From contig JAOHMI010000007.1 in assembly GCA_028101965.1 (NCBI GenBank), positions 1-62,619 of the forward strand: a stretch of 62,619 nucleotides of DNA, read 5' to 3'. The DNA comes from Bacteriovoracaceae bacterium (GTDB taxonomy: Bacteria > Bdellovibrionota > Bacteriovoracia > Bacteriovoracales > Bacteriovoracaceae). The position numbers were made by a program, and so were the translations under genes. Under the pieces are notes generated by a model. That model had not been told where the DNA came from, did not search any database, and worked only from the letters and a program-made list of their open reading frames with translations. How positions within the stretch are numbered: the stretch's first letter is position 1; the number at the start of each line of letters is the position of its first letter. Below are positions 26,882-36,323 of the stretch, one piece after another.

Positions 26882-28144
26882 ATGAAAGTTTGTATTATTA
26901 AAGGAAAACGAATCCCGTTTATGCGTTCAAGCACTAAATACATGGGGATCCCTTTAAGTAAATTAATGAAACCTGCCATGGACTCACTGGTGAGAGAATT
27001 AAACCTTGAAGGTAAAGAAGTTGGAGAAGTTGTTTTAGGTGCTGTTAACAAACATGCTTATGACTTTGCTCTTGCCCGAGAAGTGGTAATGGATTCAGCC
27101 TTATCACCTCATACTCCAGCAACAGATATACAAAAGGCTTGCGGTACTTCTCTTGAAGCTGCAGTTATTATTGCAAATAAAATTGCACTTGGACAAATCG
27201 AATGCGGTATCGCAGGTGGGATAGATACCAACTCTGATGTCCCTATAGAGTTTAAAAAATCATTTTCAGATCGTTTACTTAAAATTGCTGCCGCTAAGAC
27301 TCCAATGCAAAAGCTACTGAGCCTTAAAGGTTTTAGCCCTCGAGAGTTAGTTCCCAAGCTTCCTGCCATAAAAGAACCTCGAACAGGTAAAAGTATGGGA
27401 GAGAGCTGTGAAGAAATGGCAAAGACCTGGAAAGTTTCGCGTGAGAGTCAAGATCAGCTCGCCTTTAATTCTCAAAACAAAGCTGCTCAATCCTATGATT
27501 CGAACTGGCATAATGATTTGGTGGTTGAATTTAAGGGGGCAAAAAAAGATGGAACTATTAGGCAAACATCCATGGAAAAATTGGCCAAACTCTCTCCGGC
27601 TTTTGATCGAAAATCTGGAAACGGAACACTTACTGCAGGCAACTCATCTCCCTTAACCGATGGGGCCAGTTGCGCTTTTCTATGCAGTGAGGATTATGCC
27701 AAAGAAAATAATCTAGAAGTTATGGCCTACTTAACTTTTGCTCAATCTGCAGCGGTAAATTATGTAAATGATGAAGGTTTACTGATGGCACCAGCTTATG
27801 CAGTACCAAAATTATTAAAGCAAGCAGGAATCACACTTCAAGAATTTGATTTTTATGAAATCCATGAAGCCTTTGCTGCTCAAGTTCTCTGTACGCTTGA
27901 AGCTTGGAAGTCTGAATCTTTTTGCAGAGAAAAACTCGGGATTGAAGCACCTTTAGGTGAAATAGATATGGCAAAACTAAATGTTAAGGGTGGATCTCTT
28001 GCGCTTGGACATCCATTTGCAGCAACAGGAACAAGAATTTTAACTAATCTGGCTAAACTTATTCATGAGAAAGGACAAGGCCGAGGACTTATTTCGATCT
28101 GTACTGCTGGTGGTATGGGTATCACTGCAATAATCGAAAAATAA
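26882..28144 (+). CDS. Thiolase (acetyl-CoA acyltransferase, FadI/FadA-like)
   Basis: A 420-residue enzyme from ATG 26882; GAGGAGAAAGCT directly in front fixes this start. The active residues are C87 (DIQKACGTSLEAA), the EIHEAFAAQVL loop, H377 (LALGHPFAATG) and the C-terminal cysteine in ICTAGGMGI. It cleaves 3-ketoacyl-CoA or condenses acetyl-CoA in the cytoplasm. The C-terminal region and length fit the FadI-like or acetyltransferase group. It is monocistronic; no beta-oxidation multienzyme gene is nearby, so it may work with a complex encoded elsewhere. Confidence 0.9.
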   Translation: MKVCIIKGKRIPFMRSSTKYMGIPLSKLMKPAMDSLVRELNLEGKEVGEVVLGAVNKHAYDFALAREVVMDSALSPHTPATDIQKACGTSLEAAVIIANKIALGQIECGIAGGIDTNSDVPIEFKKSFSDRLLKIAAAKTPMQKLLSLKGFSPRELVPKLPAIKEPRTGKSMGESCEEMAKTWKVSRESQDQLAFNSQNKAAQSYDSNWHNDLVVEFKGAKKDGTIRQTSMEKLAKLSPAFDRKSGNGTLTAGNSSPLTDGASCAFLCSEDYAKENNLEVMAYLTFAQSAAVNYVNDEGLLMAPAYAVPKLLKQAGITLQEFDFYEIHEAFAAQVLCTLEAWKSESFCREKLGIEAPLGEIDMAKLNVKGGSLALGHPFAATGTRILTNLAKLIHEKGQGRGLISICTAGGMGITAIIEK

Positions 28145-28163
28145 AGCTAAGAAAATTTTAAAT

Positions 28164-28829
28164 TTATTGTTTAACGACTAGTTTTGATACTACAAAGTCT
28201 CTGTTAATGATCTCTCCTGATGCTGATTTAACAGTTTCAGGAATAACTTTTTGTTCAGCAACAGAGAATGGAGTCTCTTCGCAAAGTTTGATAATTTTCT
28301 CTTCGTTATAAAGCTCAAAACCAAACTTAACAAATGGTAGTTTTTCTATATAGCGCTTATGAGCATACGCTAAAAAGAACTCACCACCATCCTTAAAACA
28401 CTGGGCGATTTCATTTAAGTAGTCTTTAGGATTCTTCCAAAAATAAATTGTATTTATAGAAAATCCCTTATCAATGGTATTTTTAGGTATCGATATTCTT
28501 TCACCATTCCCTAGAATGCTTATTAACTTTCCCTCATTAATTTGAGTATGATATTTTTCATCAATTTTTTTCTTCATAAGCTTAGAAATATCAACCGTAA
28601 ACATTTTCTTAGACTTTTCCAATAACCTTTTTAAATGATAACCATTACCTGGTCCAAGTTCTAAAAGAGTTTTCCCATCAATATCTCCTAGCTGAGATAT
28701 TGTGGTCTTTACCATCATTGAGTTCGTGTCCTCCATGGCCGAAGCTATTTCATCTCCATATCTCCCTGAAGGACAACGAAGTTGACTTGCTAGCTCTTTC
28801 AATTCTTTCTGAGTCATATCCTCTATCAT
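28164..28829 (-). CDS. Class I SAM-dependent methyltransferase
   Basis: A 221-residue cytoplasmic enzyme. The SAM motif I is LLELGPGNGYHLKRLLEK, followed by MFTVDISKLM (acidic residue after strand 2), NGERISIPKNTIDKGFSINT and FKDGGEFFLAY. The N-terminal helix with RCPSGRYGDEIASAM is typical of UbiE/Methyltransf_11-type enzymes found near stress genes. The substrate is unknown. The stop is only 19 bp from the convergent thiolase stop. A second in-frame ATG at 28817 could also initiate. Confidence 0.8.
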   Translation of the reverse strand: MIEDMTQKELKELASQLRCPSGRYGDEIASAMEDTNSMMVKTTISQLGDIDGKTLLELGPGNGYHLKRLLEKSKKMFTVDISKLMKKKIDEKYHTQINEGKLISILGNGERISIPKNTIDKGFSINTIYFWKNPKDYLNEIAQCFKDGGEFFLAYAHKRYIEKLPFVKFGFELYNEEKIIKLCEETPFSVAEQKVIPETVKSASGEIINRDFVVSKLVVKQ

Positions 28830-28914
28830 TGAGCACCTAACTTTTAATTTAATAGATCTTTTTTTTATTTAAATATAATGAGTGTCAGTATATTAACAAT
28901 TAAGTCTTAAAATT

Positions 28915-29679
28915 TTATAAAGTTGCATCAACCCAAACAGCATTTTCAGTGTCGGTTTCTTTATAGACTAAAAAACCAAATTTAAAGTCACTTACTTCTC
29001 TATCTTTTGAATCTTTCATTCTTAAAAGGCTATTTGATCCATTAATCGCTAGGAATGAATATCCTTTATACACCTCACAAAAGGTAAAACCACAATCATA
29101 GGCATCAGCGATATAGAAACCATCAAAGTAATCTTCTATATCACTTACATTATTATTTGCTAATATTTCTTGGTTCATTAAAATAATCACAGCTTTGTAA
29201 ACTATATTTTGGCTATCCACTAAGTCGATATAGTAGACTTTCTCTATAATTTTTTGACCATCAACTTCACATGCTTCCGCAATACAATTTTTGTTATAAT
29301 CAGACTTAAAGGGTGTAACGTAAACGTGGTTTCTTGTTTTTTCAAATAAACTACCATCAAATCCATTTACAATTTTATTACCTTTCGTTTTATTTATATA
29401 AATAGCCGTGCTTCTAATCTTAGCACTGATAAATTTATTATTAGCTAAAGGTTGAAAATTAGTCGCATACGGGTATCTTATAGTTAAAGGGTATTTAATA
29501 TTTTCTTTTTTAATCTGTTGTTTTTCTTTTTTTGAATCAATACTTGCTTGGTTAAAGAAATCAACAACTGAACTAAATTCGAGATCTAGGTTATAAAACT
29601 CATCATAGTCTAAGAAGTTAGATCCCTGAGAATATGCAGAAAACGAAAACAATGATAATATGTATATAATTTTTTTCAA
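28915..29679 (-). CDS. Secreted protein of unknown function
   Basis: A 254-residue protein with a signal peptide (MKKIIYILSLFSFSAYSQG, cleavage after AYS). The mature part is Asp/Asn/Tyr/Lys-rich, with a Lys/Glu helix at about 48-60 and four cysteines (NCIAEACE, YDCGFTFCE) in two close pairs that could form disulfides. No catalytic motif was seen. It stands alone, divergent from the TTG-started secreted gene at 29.9 kb. Confidence 0.6.
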   Translation of the reverse strand: MKKIIYILSLFSFSAYSQGSNFLDYDEFYNLDLEFSSVVDFFNQASIDSKKEKQQIKKENIKYPLTIRYPYATNFQPLANNKFISAKIRSTAIYINKTKGNKIVNGFDGSLFEKTRNHVYVTPFKSDYNKNCIAEACEVDGQKIIEKVYYIDLVDSQNIVYKAVIILMNQEILANNNVSDIEDYFDGFYIADAYDCGFTFCEVYKGYSFLAINGSNSLLRMKDSKDREVSDFKFGFLVYKETDTENAVWVDATL

Positions 29680-29914
29680 AGTAGCTCCATTTGGTTGTGA
29701 TAATCTACCTTAAATGTTTATTTTTCTAATTCATCCTAGTTTGAAATAAATTTAAGGTAAAATTAAATAAAGAATTAGAGCTTGAAAGATTTATATTTAG
29801 AAAGCCATAAAAACTTAAATGATGATAATATAGATAAACTATCTTACTTCCAAAATATGAAAAAATAATGGAAATCATAGATACACCTGGTATTTATAAT
29901 AAATAGGAGTAATT

Positions 29915-30424
29915 TTGAAATATATCATTCTTCAATTTATTTTTATCATATCAATTTGCAAGATATCCGCGGTGGAACCAGATGAATTTTGTATCTCCTA
30001 TAAACATACAAGATATAAAGAGAACTCTTTCTTGGGATTATATACTTACTCCAAAGAAAAGATCAAAGAGCCGGTGTACTGCTTAGGCACTAAAAATTTA
30101 AAAGAAGCGTTGAGCCTATTTTCCTGCCATTGTGAAGATGGTTTATTAGATGAGAATATTCAATTCGCATTAGAGAAAAATCCTGAATCTCCGATGGCAT
30201 CCAATGAGGATAATATAGCTGATATTGTAAATATGGGACCTCCTCCTAAAGTGAAAGGAGGAAATTTAATACGAGATGCTTATCCTAGCATATATCAAAA
30301 ACTTGAACTCGGTGGCAGGAAAGTTTTTTATTATATCTGCGTCCCAATAAAAGGAATGAATAAGTCCAAAGTATTTCCAGGCAAAAGAGGTGCTGGAAAG
30401 TCAATCAGCTGTGTACGAGCATAA
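29915..30424 (+). CDS. Secreted protein of unknown function (TTG start)
   Basis: A 169-residue protein. The start is TTG, supported by AGGAG five bases upstream and by the signal peptide it opens (KYIILQFIFIISICKISA). The mature part contains six cysteines, including CHCEDG, so a disulfide-stabilised fold is likely. A Pro/Gly turn (MGPPPKVKGG) precedes the conserved-looking C-terminus. The family is unknown. It is monocistronic. Confidence 0.55.
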   Translation: MKYIILQFIFIISICKISAVEPDEFCISYKHTRYKENSFLGLYTYSKEKIKEPVYCLGTKNLKEALSLFSCHCEDGLLDENIQFALEKNPESPMASNEDNIADIVNMGPPPKVKGGNLIRDAYPSIYQKLELGGRKVFYYICVPIKGMNKSKVFPGKRGAGKSISCVRA

Positions 30425-30536
30425 TAAATAATAATTCTACTCAAATAAGATTTTAATCATAGGTAAATACTTACAATTATATTTTATAATTACTATCTTA
30501 ACTCATATAATTAAAAAAATTAATAAATTGGAGTAA

Positions 30537-31466
30537 ATGGCTATGCTTAAGCTAAATGAAATAAGTCCAATCGGGCTTGGAGCAATTGTTCTTGAAAAAG
30601 ATAATACTGTCTGGGTCGAACCAAATGAATTTATTCAAATGCTCGATATTGCAACCCAAGAATATGGAATAAATTATCTTGATTCAGCAACTCGCTACGG
30701 GGATTGTGAAAAATACATTGGAAAATGGTTAAAAGAGAGTTCGATCGCAAGAGAATCAATCTTAATTGGGTCAAAGATCTCAAGTGAAGAATTAACTGGA
30801 GAAGCTGTTATCGAAGGAGTCGATAAATCTCTTCAACAAGTAGGAACAGATTACTTTGATATATATTGGGTTCATAGCTGGGATGGTAAAACTCCTTATG
30901 AGAATACGATATCTGGTTTTGATAGAAGCATTAATGAAGGAAAAATTCGTAGCTATGGTGTATGCCATGTTAGTGTTAGTGATCTACAAAAGATATTTTT
31001 AACTTGTGAAGAAAATAATTTTCCAAAACCAAGTTTTGTGCAAAATCTGTTTAGTCTTGCGACTTTATCTCAAGAAAGCCTAGATACGATTAAATTTTGC
31101 CAAGAGAATGATATTGTATTTACTGCTGCTAGTCCTCTGGCCGGAGGAATTCTTACGGGGAAATATTCTTTCAATCAAGACTTACCTGTGGATTCTAGAT
31201 GGAAGCATTGGGCAAAGTCAGGAGGACTTCCAAAGTATTGGACCAAGGAGCTATTTGATTCAATTGATTGCTTTAAAAACGAAGTTGAAAATAAGAATAC
31301 TTCTATGACCTCCTTAGCGATATCATGGGTAAGTAACTACCCAGGCGTCAACTGTACCCTAGTTGGGCCGCGAAACTTAAAGCAATTACAATCAGTTCAA
31401 GACTCTTATTCCATAGAACTGGAAAAACGTGATATCGATAAATATTTTAGTATTTTTAAAAATTAA
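30537..31466 (+). CDS. Aldo/keto reductase family protein
   Basis: A 309-residue TIM-barrel NADPH oxidoreductase. The N-terminus PIGLGAIVLEK is followed by the catalytic Asp and Tyr in NYLDSATRYGDCEKYIGKW. Then come GSKISSEE (Lys in strand 3) and FDIYWVHSW (His in strand 4). SYGVCHVSVSDL, AASPLAGGILTGKY and the NADP-binding LVGPRNLKQLQ complete the family pattern. GGAG precedes the ATG. It reduces aldehydes or ketones; the substrate is unknown. It is a single gene in a plus-strand position before a convergent flavoprotein gene. Confidence 0.88.
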   Translation: MAMLKLNEISPIGLGAIVLEKDNTVWVEPNEFIQMLDIATQEYGINYLDSATRYGDCEKYIGKWLKESSIARESILIGSKISSEELTGEAVIEGVDKSLQQVGTDYFDIYWVHSWDGKTPYENTISGFDRSINEGKIRSYGVCHVSVSDLQKIFLTCEENNFPKPSFVQNLFSLATLSQESLDTIKFCQENDIVFTAASPLAGGILTGKYSFNQDLPVDSRWKHWAKSGGLPKYWTKELFDSIDCFKNEVENKNTSMTSLAISWVSNYPGVNCTLVGPRNLKQLQSVQDSYSIELEKRDIDKYFSIFKN

Positions 31467-31515
31467 TTAAAATAGATTTGCTTATTTATTTTATGCATAT
31501 TCGAATAAAACTGTC

Positions 31516-32697
31516 TTAGTTGCCCTCTAAAATCCCTCTCACAACTCTATTCGCAGTTGAAAAGCACCCTTGTAAAAGATAGCCTCCCGTAGGAGCATCG
31601 AAGTCAAGCATTTCACCAGCAAAATAAAGTCCGGTTATACTTTTAGATTCAAAGAACGATGACAAACCAGAGAACTTAACCCCTCCCGAAGTGGAGATGG
31701 CTTCATTAATTGGTCTTGCCCTTTCAAGCCTAATAGGTAACTCTTTAATCATTTTTGCGGTGATCTCTTGTGAACATTCGTTTAATAATGTAAGACTTGT
31801 TTTATTTAATTTTAAGCTCTTTCTTAAATGATTCGAAATAGAATCTTTCACTTTTTTCTTTTTGATTTTTTCTTGAACTTCAATTAGCGTATTATTTGGT
31901 TTTAAATCTATTGATATAGTGGCAAACCCATTAATCTCAATTTCCTTTCGAATAAACTTAGATAAGGCATAGACCGCTCCCCCTTCAATTCCATAAGGAG
32001 TGATCATGACTTCTCCCCTTACCCGATTAGAACCGATTATTAGTTCTATATTTTTAAGGTGAGATCTATGAAGCTTCTTAATTAAATAATCAGTCCAAGA
32101 AGCTTCAAACCCACAATTCATCGGCTTAAGTTCTTCTAATTCAATACCAATCTTGCTTAACAATTTTATCCATTTACCATTAGACCCTGTTTTTGCCCAA
32201 CTAGCTCCCCCTATTGCTAAAATTACCTTGTCACCCTGGATTTCAACTTCCTCACGATTGGTTTTAAAAGTTAAAACTTTTTCAGCAGTGATATCAATAA
32301 GGGAATGTTTTAAATATAATCTAAAGTTAGGATTATTTTTTAATATTTTAATCCAACTCAAAAGCAATTTTGAAGCCTTGAGATCTTTGGGAAAAACTCT
32401 CCCACTTGTACCAACAAATGTTTCAATACCAAGTTCCTTGCAAAACTCTCTTAAATCGTTAGGAGTAAATTCACTCAAAAGCTCTAAAAAGAGTTTCTTA
32501 TTGTCTGTGTACTTTTCTGCAAATGTGATTAAATCTTCTGAATGAGTGAGGTTCAACCCACCATTTCCTGCTATAAGAAATTTTTTACCAAGACCGCCCG
32601 AATGATCATATAAATCAACCTGGTAGTTTTTTTTCAATAATAAATAAGCGGCGAAGAGACCAGCAGGTCCACCTCCCACAATAATTATTTTTTGCAT
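31516..32697 (-). CDS. BaiN/HI0933-family FAD-dependent oxidoreductase
   Basis: A 393-residue flavoprotein. The dinucleotide fold starts at IIIVGGGPAGLFAAYLLL, followed by the family-specific KKFLIAGNGGLNLTHSE. GGASWAKTGSNG and the end GLYFAGEMLDFDAPTGGYLL bind FAD. The family (HI0933, BaiN, YhiN-like) reduces C=C or unknown substrates; physiological roles are mostly unproven. Length is normal. It faces the aldo/keto reductase gene convergently with 49 bp between the stops. There is no signal peptide. Confidence 0.88.
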   Translation of the reverse strand: MQKIIIVGGGPAGLFAAYLLLKKNYQVDLYDHSGGLGKKFLIAGNGGLNLTHSEDLITFAEKYTDNKKLFLELLSEFTPNDLREFCKELGIETFVGTSGRVFPKDLKASKLLLSWIKILKNNPNFRLYLKHSLIDITAEKVLTFKTNREEVEIQGDKVILAIGGASWAKTGSNGKWIKLLSKIGIELEELKPMNCGFEASWTDYLIKKLHRSHLKNIELIIGSNRVRGEVMITPYGIEGGAVYALSKFIRKEIEINGFATISIDLKPNNTLIEVQEKIKKKKVKDSISNHLRKSLKLNKTSLTLLNECSQEITAKMIKELPIRLERARPINEAISTSGGVKFSGLSSFFESKSITGLYFAGEMLDFDAPTGGYLLQGCFSTANRVVRGILEGN

Positions 32698-32855
32698 AAT
32701 AATAAATACCAGAAAAAATCAATTTGGAATACCATTCAAGTTAAAATTTGTTCAAATTAGCCTGATTCAAAGTTTAATTCAGTCATTTCGAAAAGAAAAA
32801 AATTAATAGACTCATCATATTTTCTGAATAAAATATCTAAATCAAAGGAAATGTA

Positions 32856-33935
32856 ATGAATGAATACTTATCAAAGAACTTCTATGGAAATACTTTATTA
32901 GAGTGGTCTATGGCCTTCGGGATTATTATTGTTTCCTTTGTCCTAGCTAAAATGGTGTATTTTTTCATAAACCGAATTGGGAAAAAATTTACTCAAAAAA
33001 CAAAATCTAGACTTGATGATATTTTTATCGATATGTTGGAGGAGCCCCTCGTATTCAGTGTGGTGATTACTGGAATTTCCTTTGCCTTAAGAACACTAAA
33101 CTTGCCAGAACTTGTCGAATCCATCCTATTAAACGCTTATCATGCCCTTTTAATAATCTCGCTAACGTGGCTTGTGGCAAGACTTTTTAGTGCTGTGGCC
33201 GATGAATATTTAGCTCCTTTAGTAAAGAAATCTGAAGGAGACCTGGACGATCAATTATTTCCGATAGTCAAAAAAGGAATTAAACTAGCGGTTTGGGTAG
33301 TTGGGATCATCGCTGCCTTAAATAATGCCGGATACGATGTCGGAGCAATCATTGCTGGATTAGGGATAGGTGGTCTCGCCTTTGCCCTCGCCGCTCAAGA
33401 CACTGTCTCTAACCTCTTTGGTGGATTTACTATATTTACTGATCGTCCCTTCACAGTGAATGATCGAATACAAATAAATGGATTCGATGGGACTGTTGTG
33501 GAGGTAGGTATTCGTTCTTCTAGACTAAAGACTTTAGAAGGAAGAATTGTTACAATGCCTAACAAAGTCTTCACAAATTCTCCGGTTGTGAACGTATCAA
33601 GTGAAGAAAATCGTAAAATTGTGCTCAATTTAGGACTCACTTATGATATGAATGCTGAGCAAATAAAAAAGTCTATTTCCTTATTAAAAGAAATCATTAG
33701 CCAAAACACCTCTACGGAACAAAATAACCCCATTGGATTTAATAGTTTTGGTGACTTTTCACTTGGAATTATCTGCATATATTATATCAAAAAAGGCTCC
33801 GATATCCTTCAAACGCAAACAGATATTAATTTGAAAATACTTGAAATCTTCTCCGCAGAAGGATTAGATATGGCTTTTCCAACTCAGACGGTTCATATAG
33901 CGGCCAATAAACAAGAAACTGCAAATCTTAATTAA
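32856..33935 (+). CDS. MscS-family mechanosensitive ion channel
   Basis: A 359-residue inner-membrane protein. Four or five hydrophobic segments lead into the pore helix, which is Gly/Ala-rich as expected: GAIIAGLGIGGLAFALAAQD. The beta domain follows with FTDRPFTVNDRIQINGFDGT and VEVGIRSSRLKTLEGRIVTMPN. The C-terminus is the usual alpha/beta domain. It releases solutes upon hypo-osmotic shock. AAGGA precedes the ATG. The GlsB-type gene follows 65 bp downstream and may be co-expressed as part of the envelope-stress response. Confidence 0.92.
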   Translation: MNEYLSKNFYGNTLLEWSMAFGIIIVSFVLAKMVYFFINRIGKKFTQKTKSRLDDIFIDMLEEPLVFSVVITGISFALRTLNLPELVESILLNAYHALLIISLTWLVARLFSAVADEYLAPLVKKSEGDLDDQLFPIVKKGIKLAVWVVGIIAALNNAGYDVGAIIAGLGIGGLAFALAAQDTVSNLFGGFTIFTDRPFTVNDRIQINGFDGTVVEVGIRSSRLKTLEGRIVTMPNKVFTNSPVVNVSSEENRKIVLNLGLTYDMNAEQIKKSISLLKEIISQNTSTEQNNPIGFNSFGDFSLGIICIYYIKKGSDILQTQTDINLKILEIFSAEGLDMAFPTQTVHIAANKQETANLN

Positions 33936-33999
33936 TAAATATTATAGATTAATTTATATACTAGAAAAAAATTAAAATTTTTCAACAAGGAGAATAGCG

Positions 34000-34257
34000 A
34001 TGGGAATTTTATCATGGGTATTACTAGGTTTTATCGCAGGATTTTTTGCAAAATGGTTAATGCCAGGAATAGCCAAGAATGGTCTGTTAATGACGATCCT
34101 TTTAGGAATAATAGGATCTTTTGCAGGTGGATTTGTTGCATCTATTCTAAACATAGGTAGTACACAAAGTTTTTCTTTAGAAGGAGTTGCAACAGCTGTA
34201 ATTGGTGCGGTAATTGTTCTCTTTACTTATAGCAAAGCTATTAGCGCTAAAGGTTAA
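34000..34257 (+). CDS. GlsB/YeaQ/YmgE-family small membrane protein
   Basis: An 85-residue protein with three hydrophobic helices and the family pattern: GFIAGFFAKWLMPG, TILLGIIGSFAGGFVAS and AVIGAVIVLFTYSKA. AAGGAG precedes the ATG with good spacing. It is a general-stress inner-membrane protein, historically called transglycosylase-associated, without a demonstrated activity. It lies directly after the MscS gene and ends in a strong terminator, so it may be expressed with the channel. Confidence 0.88.
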   Translation: MGILSWVLLGFIAGFFAKWLMPGIAKNGLLMTILLGIIGSFAGGFVASILNIGSTQSFSLEGVATAVIGAVIVLFTYSKAISAKG

Positions 34258-34295
34258 TCTAATAAGATTCATAATATGAATATGAAAAAAATTAA

Positions 34296-34342
34296 AGCTA
34301 CTATAGTATTTGTTGTAAAACAAATCTAGTAGCTGCTTTTTT
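34296..34342. terminator. Bidirectional intrinsic terminator
   Basis: An AGCTACT...AGTAGCT outer stem and ATTTGTT/AACAAAT inner stem with a GTAA loop, followed on the plus strand by GCTTTTTTA and on the minus strand by A/T-rich sequence. It separates the plus-strand GlsB gene from the convergent GNAT gene. Confidence 0.75.
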
Positions 34343-34880
34343 ATATATTCAATTCGAATATTACCATTTTCTTTTTTTCTTTAGACCTAGGATAGGTAAA
34401 ATCATCAGTAAGTCTTAAAAATCCTATTTTTGTTAATAATAAAATCATGCTTTTATTTACTTCATCAACGAAAGTATAAACCTGCTTGGCTTGAGACTTG
34501 ATATGATCGATTCTTGCTTTAACCAGCCCTTCTCCAATACCTTTTCGACGAAACTCTTCTTTTACAATAACTCCGAGTAGGTAATAACCACTTGGCATAT
34601 TTCGATAACCCAGTTCCTCATCTGCCTCGATAAACCTAGATCTACCAAACCCAACAATTTGACTTTTATATTCTGCTACGAATAATGCACTGGATTCGCC
34701 TATCGCTTTAATCTCATTTGAAAAAATTTTTTTTACAGATTCTTTATCCCCACCATCTCTATTTATATGAATTTGGGTAAGAGCATTTTCATCTCCTAAG
34801 CGGGCAAGGCGGAATTCCACACCTTTTAGGTTATCTTTCGAGTTAGATTCATTGAATTCAGAGTATTTATTAGGTTTCAT
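34341..34880 (-). CDS. GNAT-family N-acetyltransferase
   Basis: A 179-residue cytoplasmic protein. The GNAT core starts at VEFRLARLGDENALTQIHI. The acetyl-CoA pyrophosphate loop is EEFRRKGIGEGLVKARIDH (R-x-x-G-x-G), preceded by the strand YYLLGVIVK. The C-terminal half has MILLLTKIGFLRLTDDF, as in amine or peptide acetyltransferases. The acceptor substrate is not predictable. It lies alone, convergent with the GlsB gene across a terminator. Confidence 0.88.
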   Translation of the reverse strand: MKPNKYSEFNESNSKDNLKGVEFRLARLGDENALTQIHINRDGGDKESVKKIFSNEIKAIGESSALFVAEYKSQIVGFGRSRFIEADEELGYRNMPSGYYLLGVIVKEEFRRKGIGEGLVKARIDHIKSQAKQVYTFVDEVNKSMILLLTKIGFLRLTDDFTYPRSKEKKKMVIFELNI

Positions 34881-35087
34881 ATGATTAAATCCTCAAATCT
34901 TTCCCCGGTCGAAAAAAAGTACAGTCTAACTTGGAAATTAATACTTATTTTATAAAAAAATCAATCCAACCATAAGTTTAATTTATCTTAACTATGAATT
35001 TTTTATGTTTTCATTGTCAAATGAAATAAAAATTAAATTTTCATATGATAAACTAGCGCAACCCTATGTAAAAAAGAAGAAAGAAAA

Positions 35088-35879
35088 ATGCTCAAAACTT
35101 TAATCCTCCCTTTTTTGATAAAATTTTCAGTCTTGACCCCCCTACAAACGAGAGCTCAGGATGTTGTTAATCTATCCGCTAAATACTCTCCGACTGGGAT
35201 AAGCAAAATATTTATTCTTGATCAAAGTGAAGGTAGTGATGACTTCACTCTGTATACCATGAGTATCAATATAAAGTTGGTCCCTACTAAAAATTCGAAC
35301 ATTACACAAAAAGAGATTTATAATTATAAAGACAAAATTAATCATTGTATTAATTCCATAAATCCCTATCTTTGGAGTTCAAATACTGAAAGCCTAAAAC
35401 TAAATGTCATTTACAATGATTCTCAGTATAAATCGATTCTTAAAAAAGTTGATTTATACAGACACATTGACAGAGAAAGCCGTTACCGCTGGGCACTTGA
35501 TAGTGGGTGTTTTACAATCCTTCATGAAATTTTACACTTCGCTGGCCTAGTTGATTTGTATGATGAAGAACAATATCCTGCTAGGATCAATATGGGAGGT
35601 ATGTATTCCATAATGGGAACACAGAGTTATCCTGGAATTTTTGGGTATAAGGAATTTAATAACAGGTTTCTAAATGAAGAAGGTAAAATTTTATATTCAA
35701 CTCAAGCAAGAGATATAATATCAGGGTCGAAACAATTTGAAGATTTGGAGGGATACTACTGGTGTTCAAAGCTGTCATATAGAACAGACAAAGAAGTTAC
35801 AAATGAAATTCTTCGACGCTCTCGCAATGAGGGATTTTGGTGCCCATGTGTCCTTAAGGATATTGACGATTGTTTTTAA
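35088..35879 (+). CDS. Secreted zinc metalloprotease, HExxHxxGxxD type
   Basis: A 263-residue protein with an N-terminal export signal of about 23 residues (ending TRAQ). The active site is H146-E147-I-L-H150-F-A-G-L-V-D156, the HExxHxxGxxD signature of snapalysin-like and some metzincin-like peptidases, where Asp is the third zinc ligand. It is followed by LYDEE and by a Met-turn candidate at M176 (SIMGTQ). Cysteines are at 87, 141 and near the C-terminus. It should degrade proteins outside the cell or in the periplasm. It is monocistronic with its own terminator. Confidence 0.75.
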   Translation: MLKTLILPFLIKFSVLTPLQTRAQDVVNLSAKYSPTGISKIFILDQSEGSDDFTLYTMSINIKLVPTKNSNITQKEIYNYKDKINHCINSINPYLWSSNTESLKLNVIYNDSQYKSILKKVDLYRHIDRESRYRWALDSGCFTILHEILHFAGLVDLYDEEQYPARINMGGMYSIMGTQSYPGIFGYKEFNNRFLNEEGKILYSTQARDIISGSKQFEDLEGYYWCSKLSYRTDKEVTNEILRRSRNEGFWCPCVLKDIDDCF

Positions 35880-35882
35880 TCT

Positions 35883-35923
35883 AAGAGATCATTAAACAAG
35901 AATTAATAATCTCTTTAGTTTTA
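35883..35923 (+). terminator. Intrinsic terminator of the metalloprotease gene
   Basis: AAGAGATCATTAA (35883-35895) pairs with TTAATAATCTCTT (35903-35915) over 12 of 13 positions with a 7-base loop, followed by TTAGTTTT. It begins 3 bp after the protease stop codon. Confidence 0.7.
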
Positions 35924-36323
35924 TCACAGTAAATGACAGATGCCCCTTTTACTAAGTCCTCAATCCCTCAATTATCTTATGTGATAAATAATATGAATTA
36001 TTCCTCCTATCCTTCCAAATTGCTTGAAAAAAAGAATTTGAGAAAATAGAAAAAGAAATCATCAAAGTAAAAATTTTAATTTTTAACTCCAATCTTTTTT
36101 CTTAGGTATCACTTCGTTAAACTAAAGGGAGTTATTATTGAACTATTCATGCCTATATTTTAGACAATTTTTTATTGCAAATCTCGCAAACAATTAAAAT
36201 ATTCTCAAAATAATATCTCCTAGACCATTTCATAGGCTAATTTTCTTAATTTAGAATTTTGATTAAACCTCAATTTTGCTATTTAACATTACAGTCATAG
36301 TATTTTTAATTATTTAGTATAAA
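35924..36323. other. Intergenic region without recognisable content
   Basis: 400 bp of AT-rich sequence with no ORF above about 30 codons, no clear repeat and no RNA gene. The last part must contain the promoter of the oxygenase gene, but I cannot place it with confidence. Confidence 0.3.
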
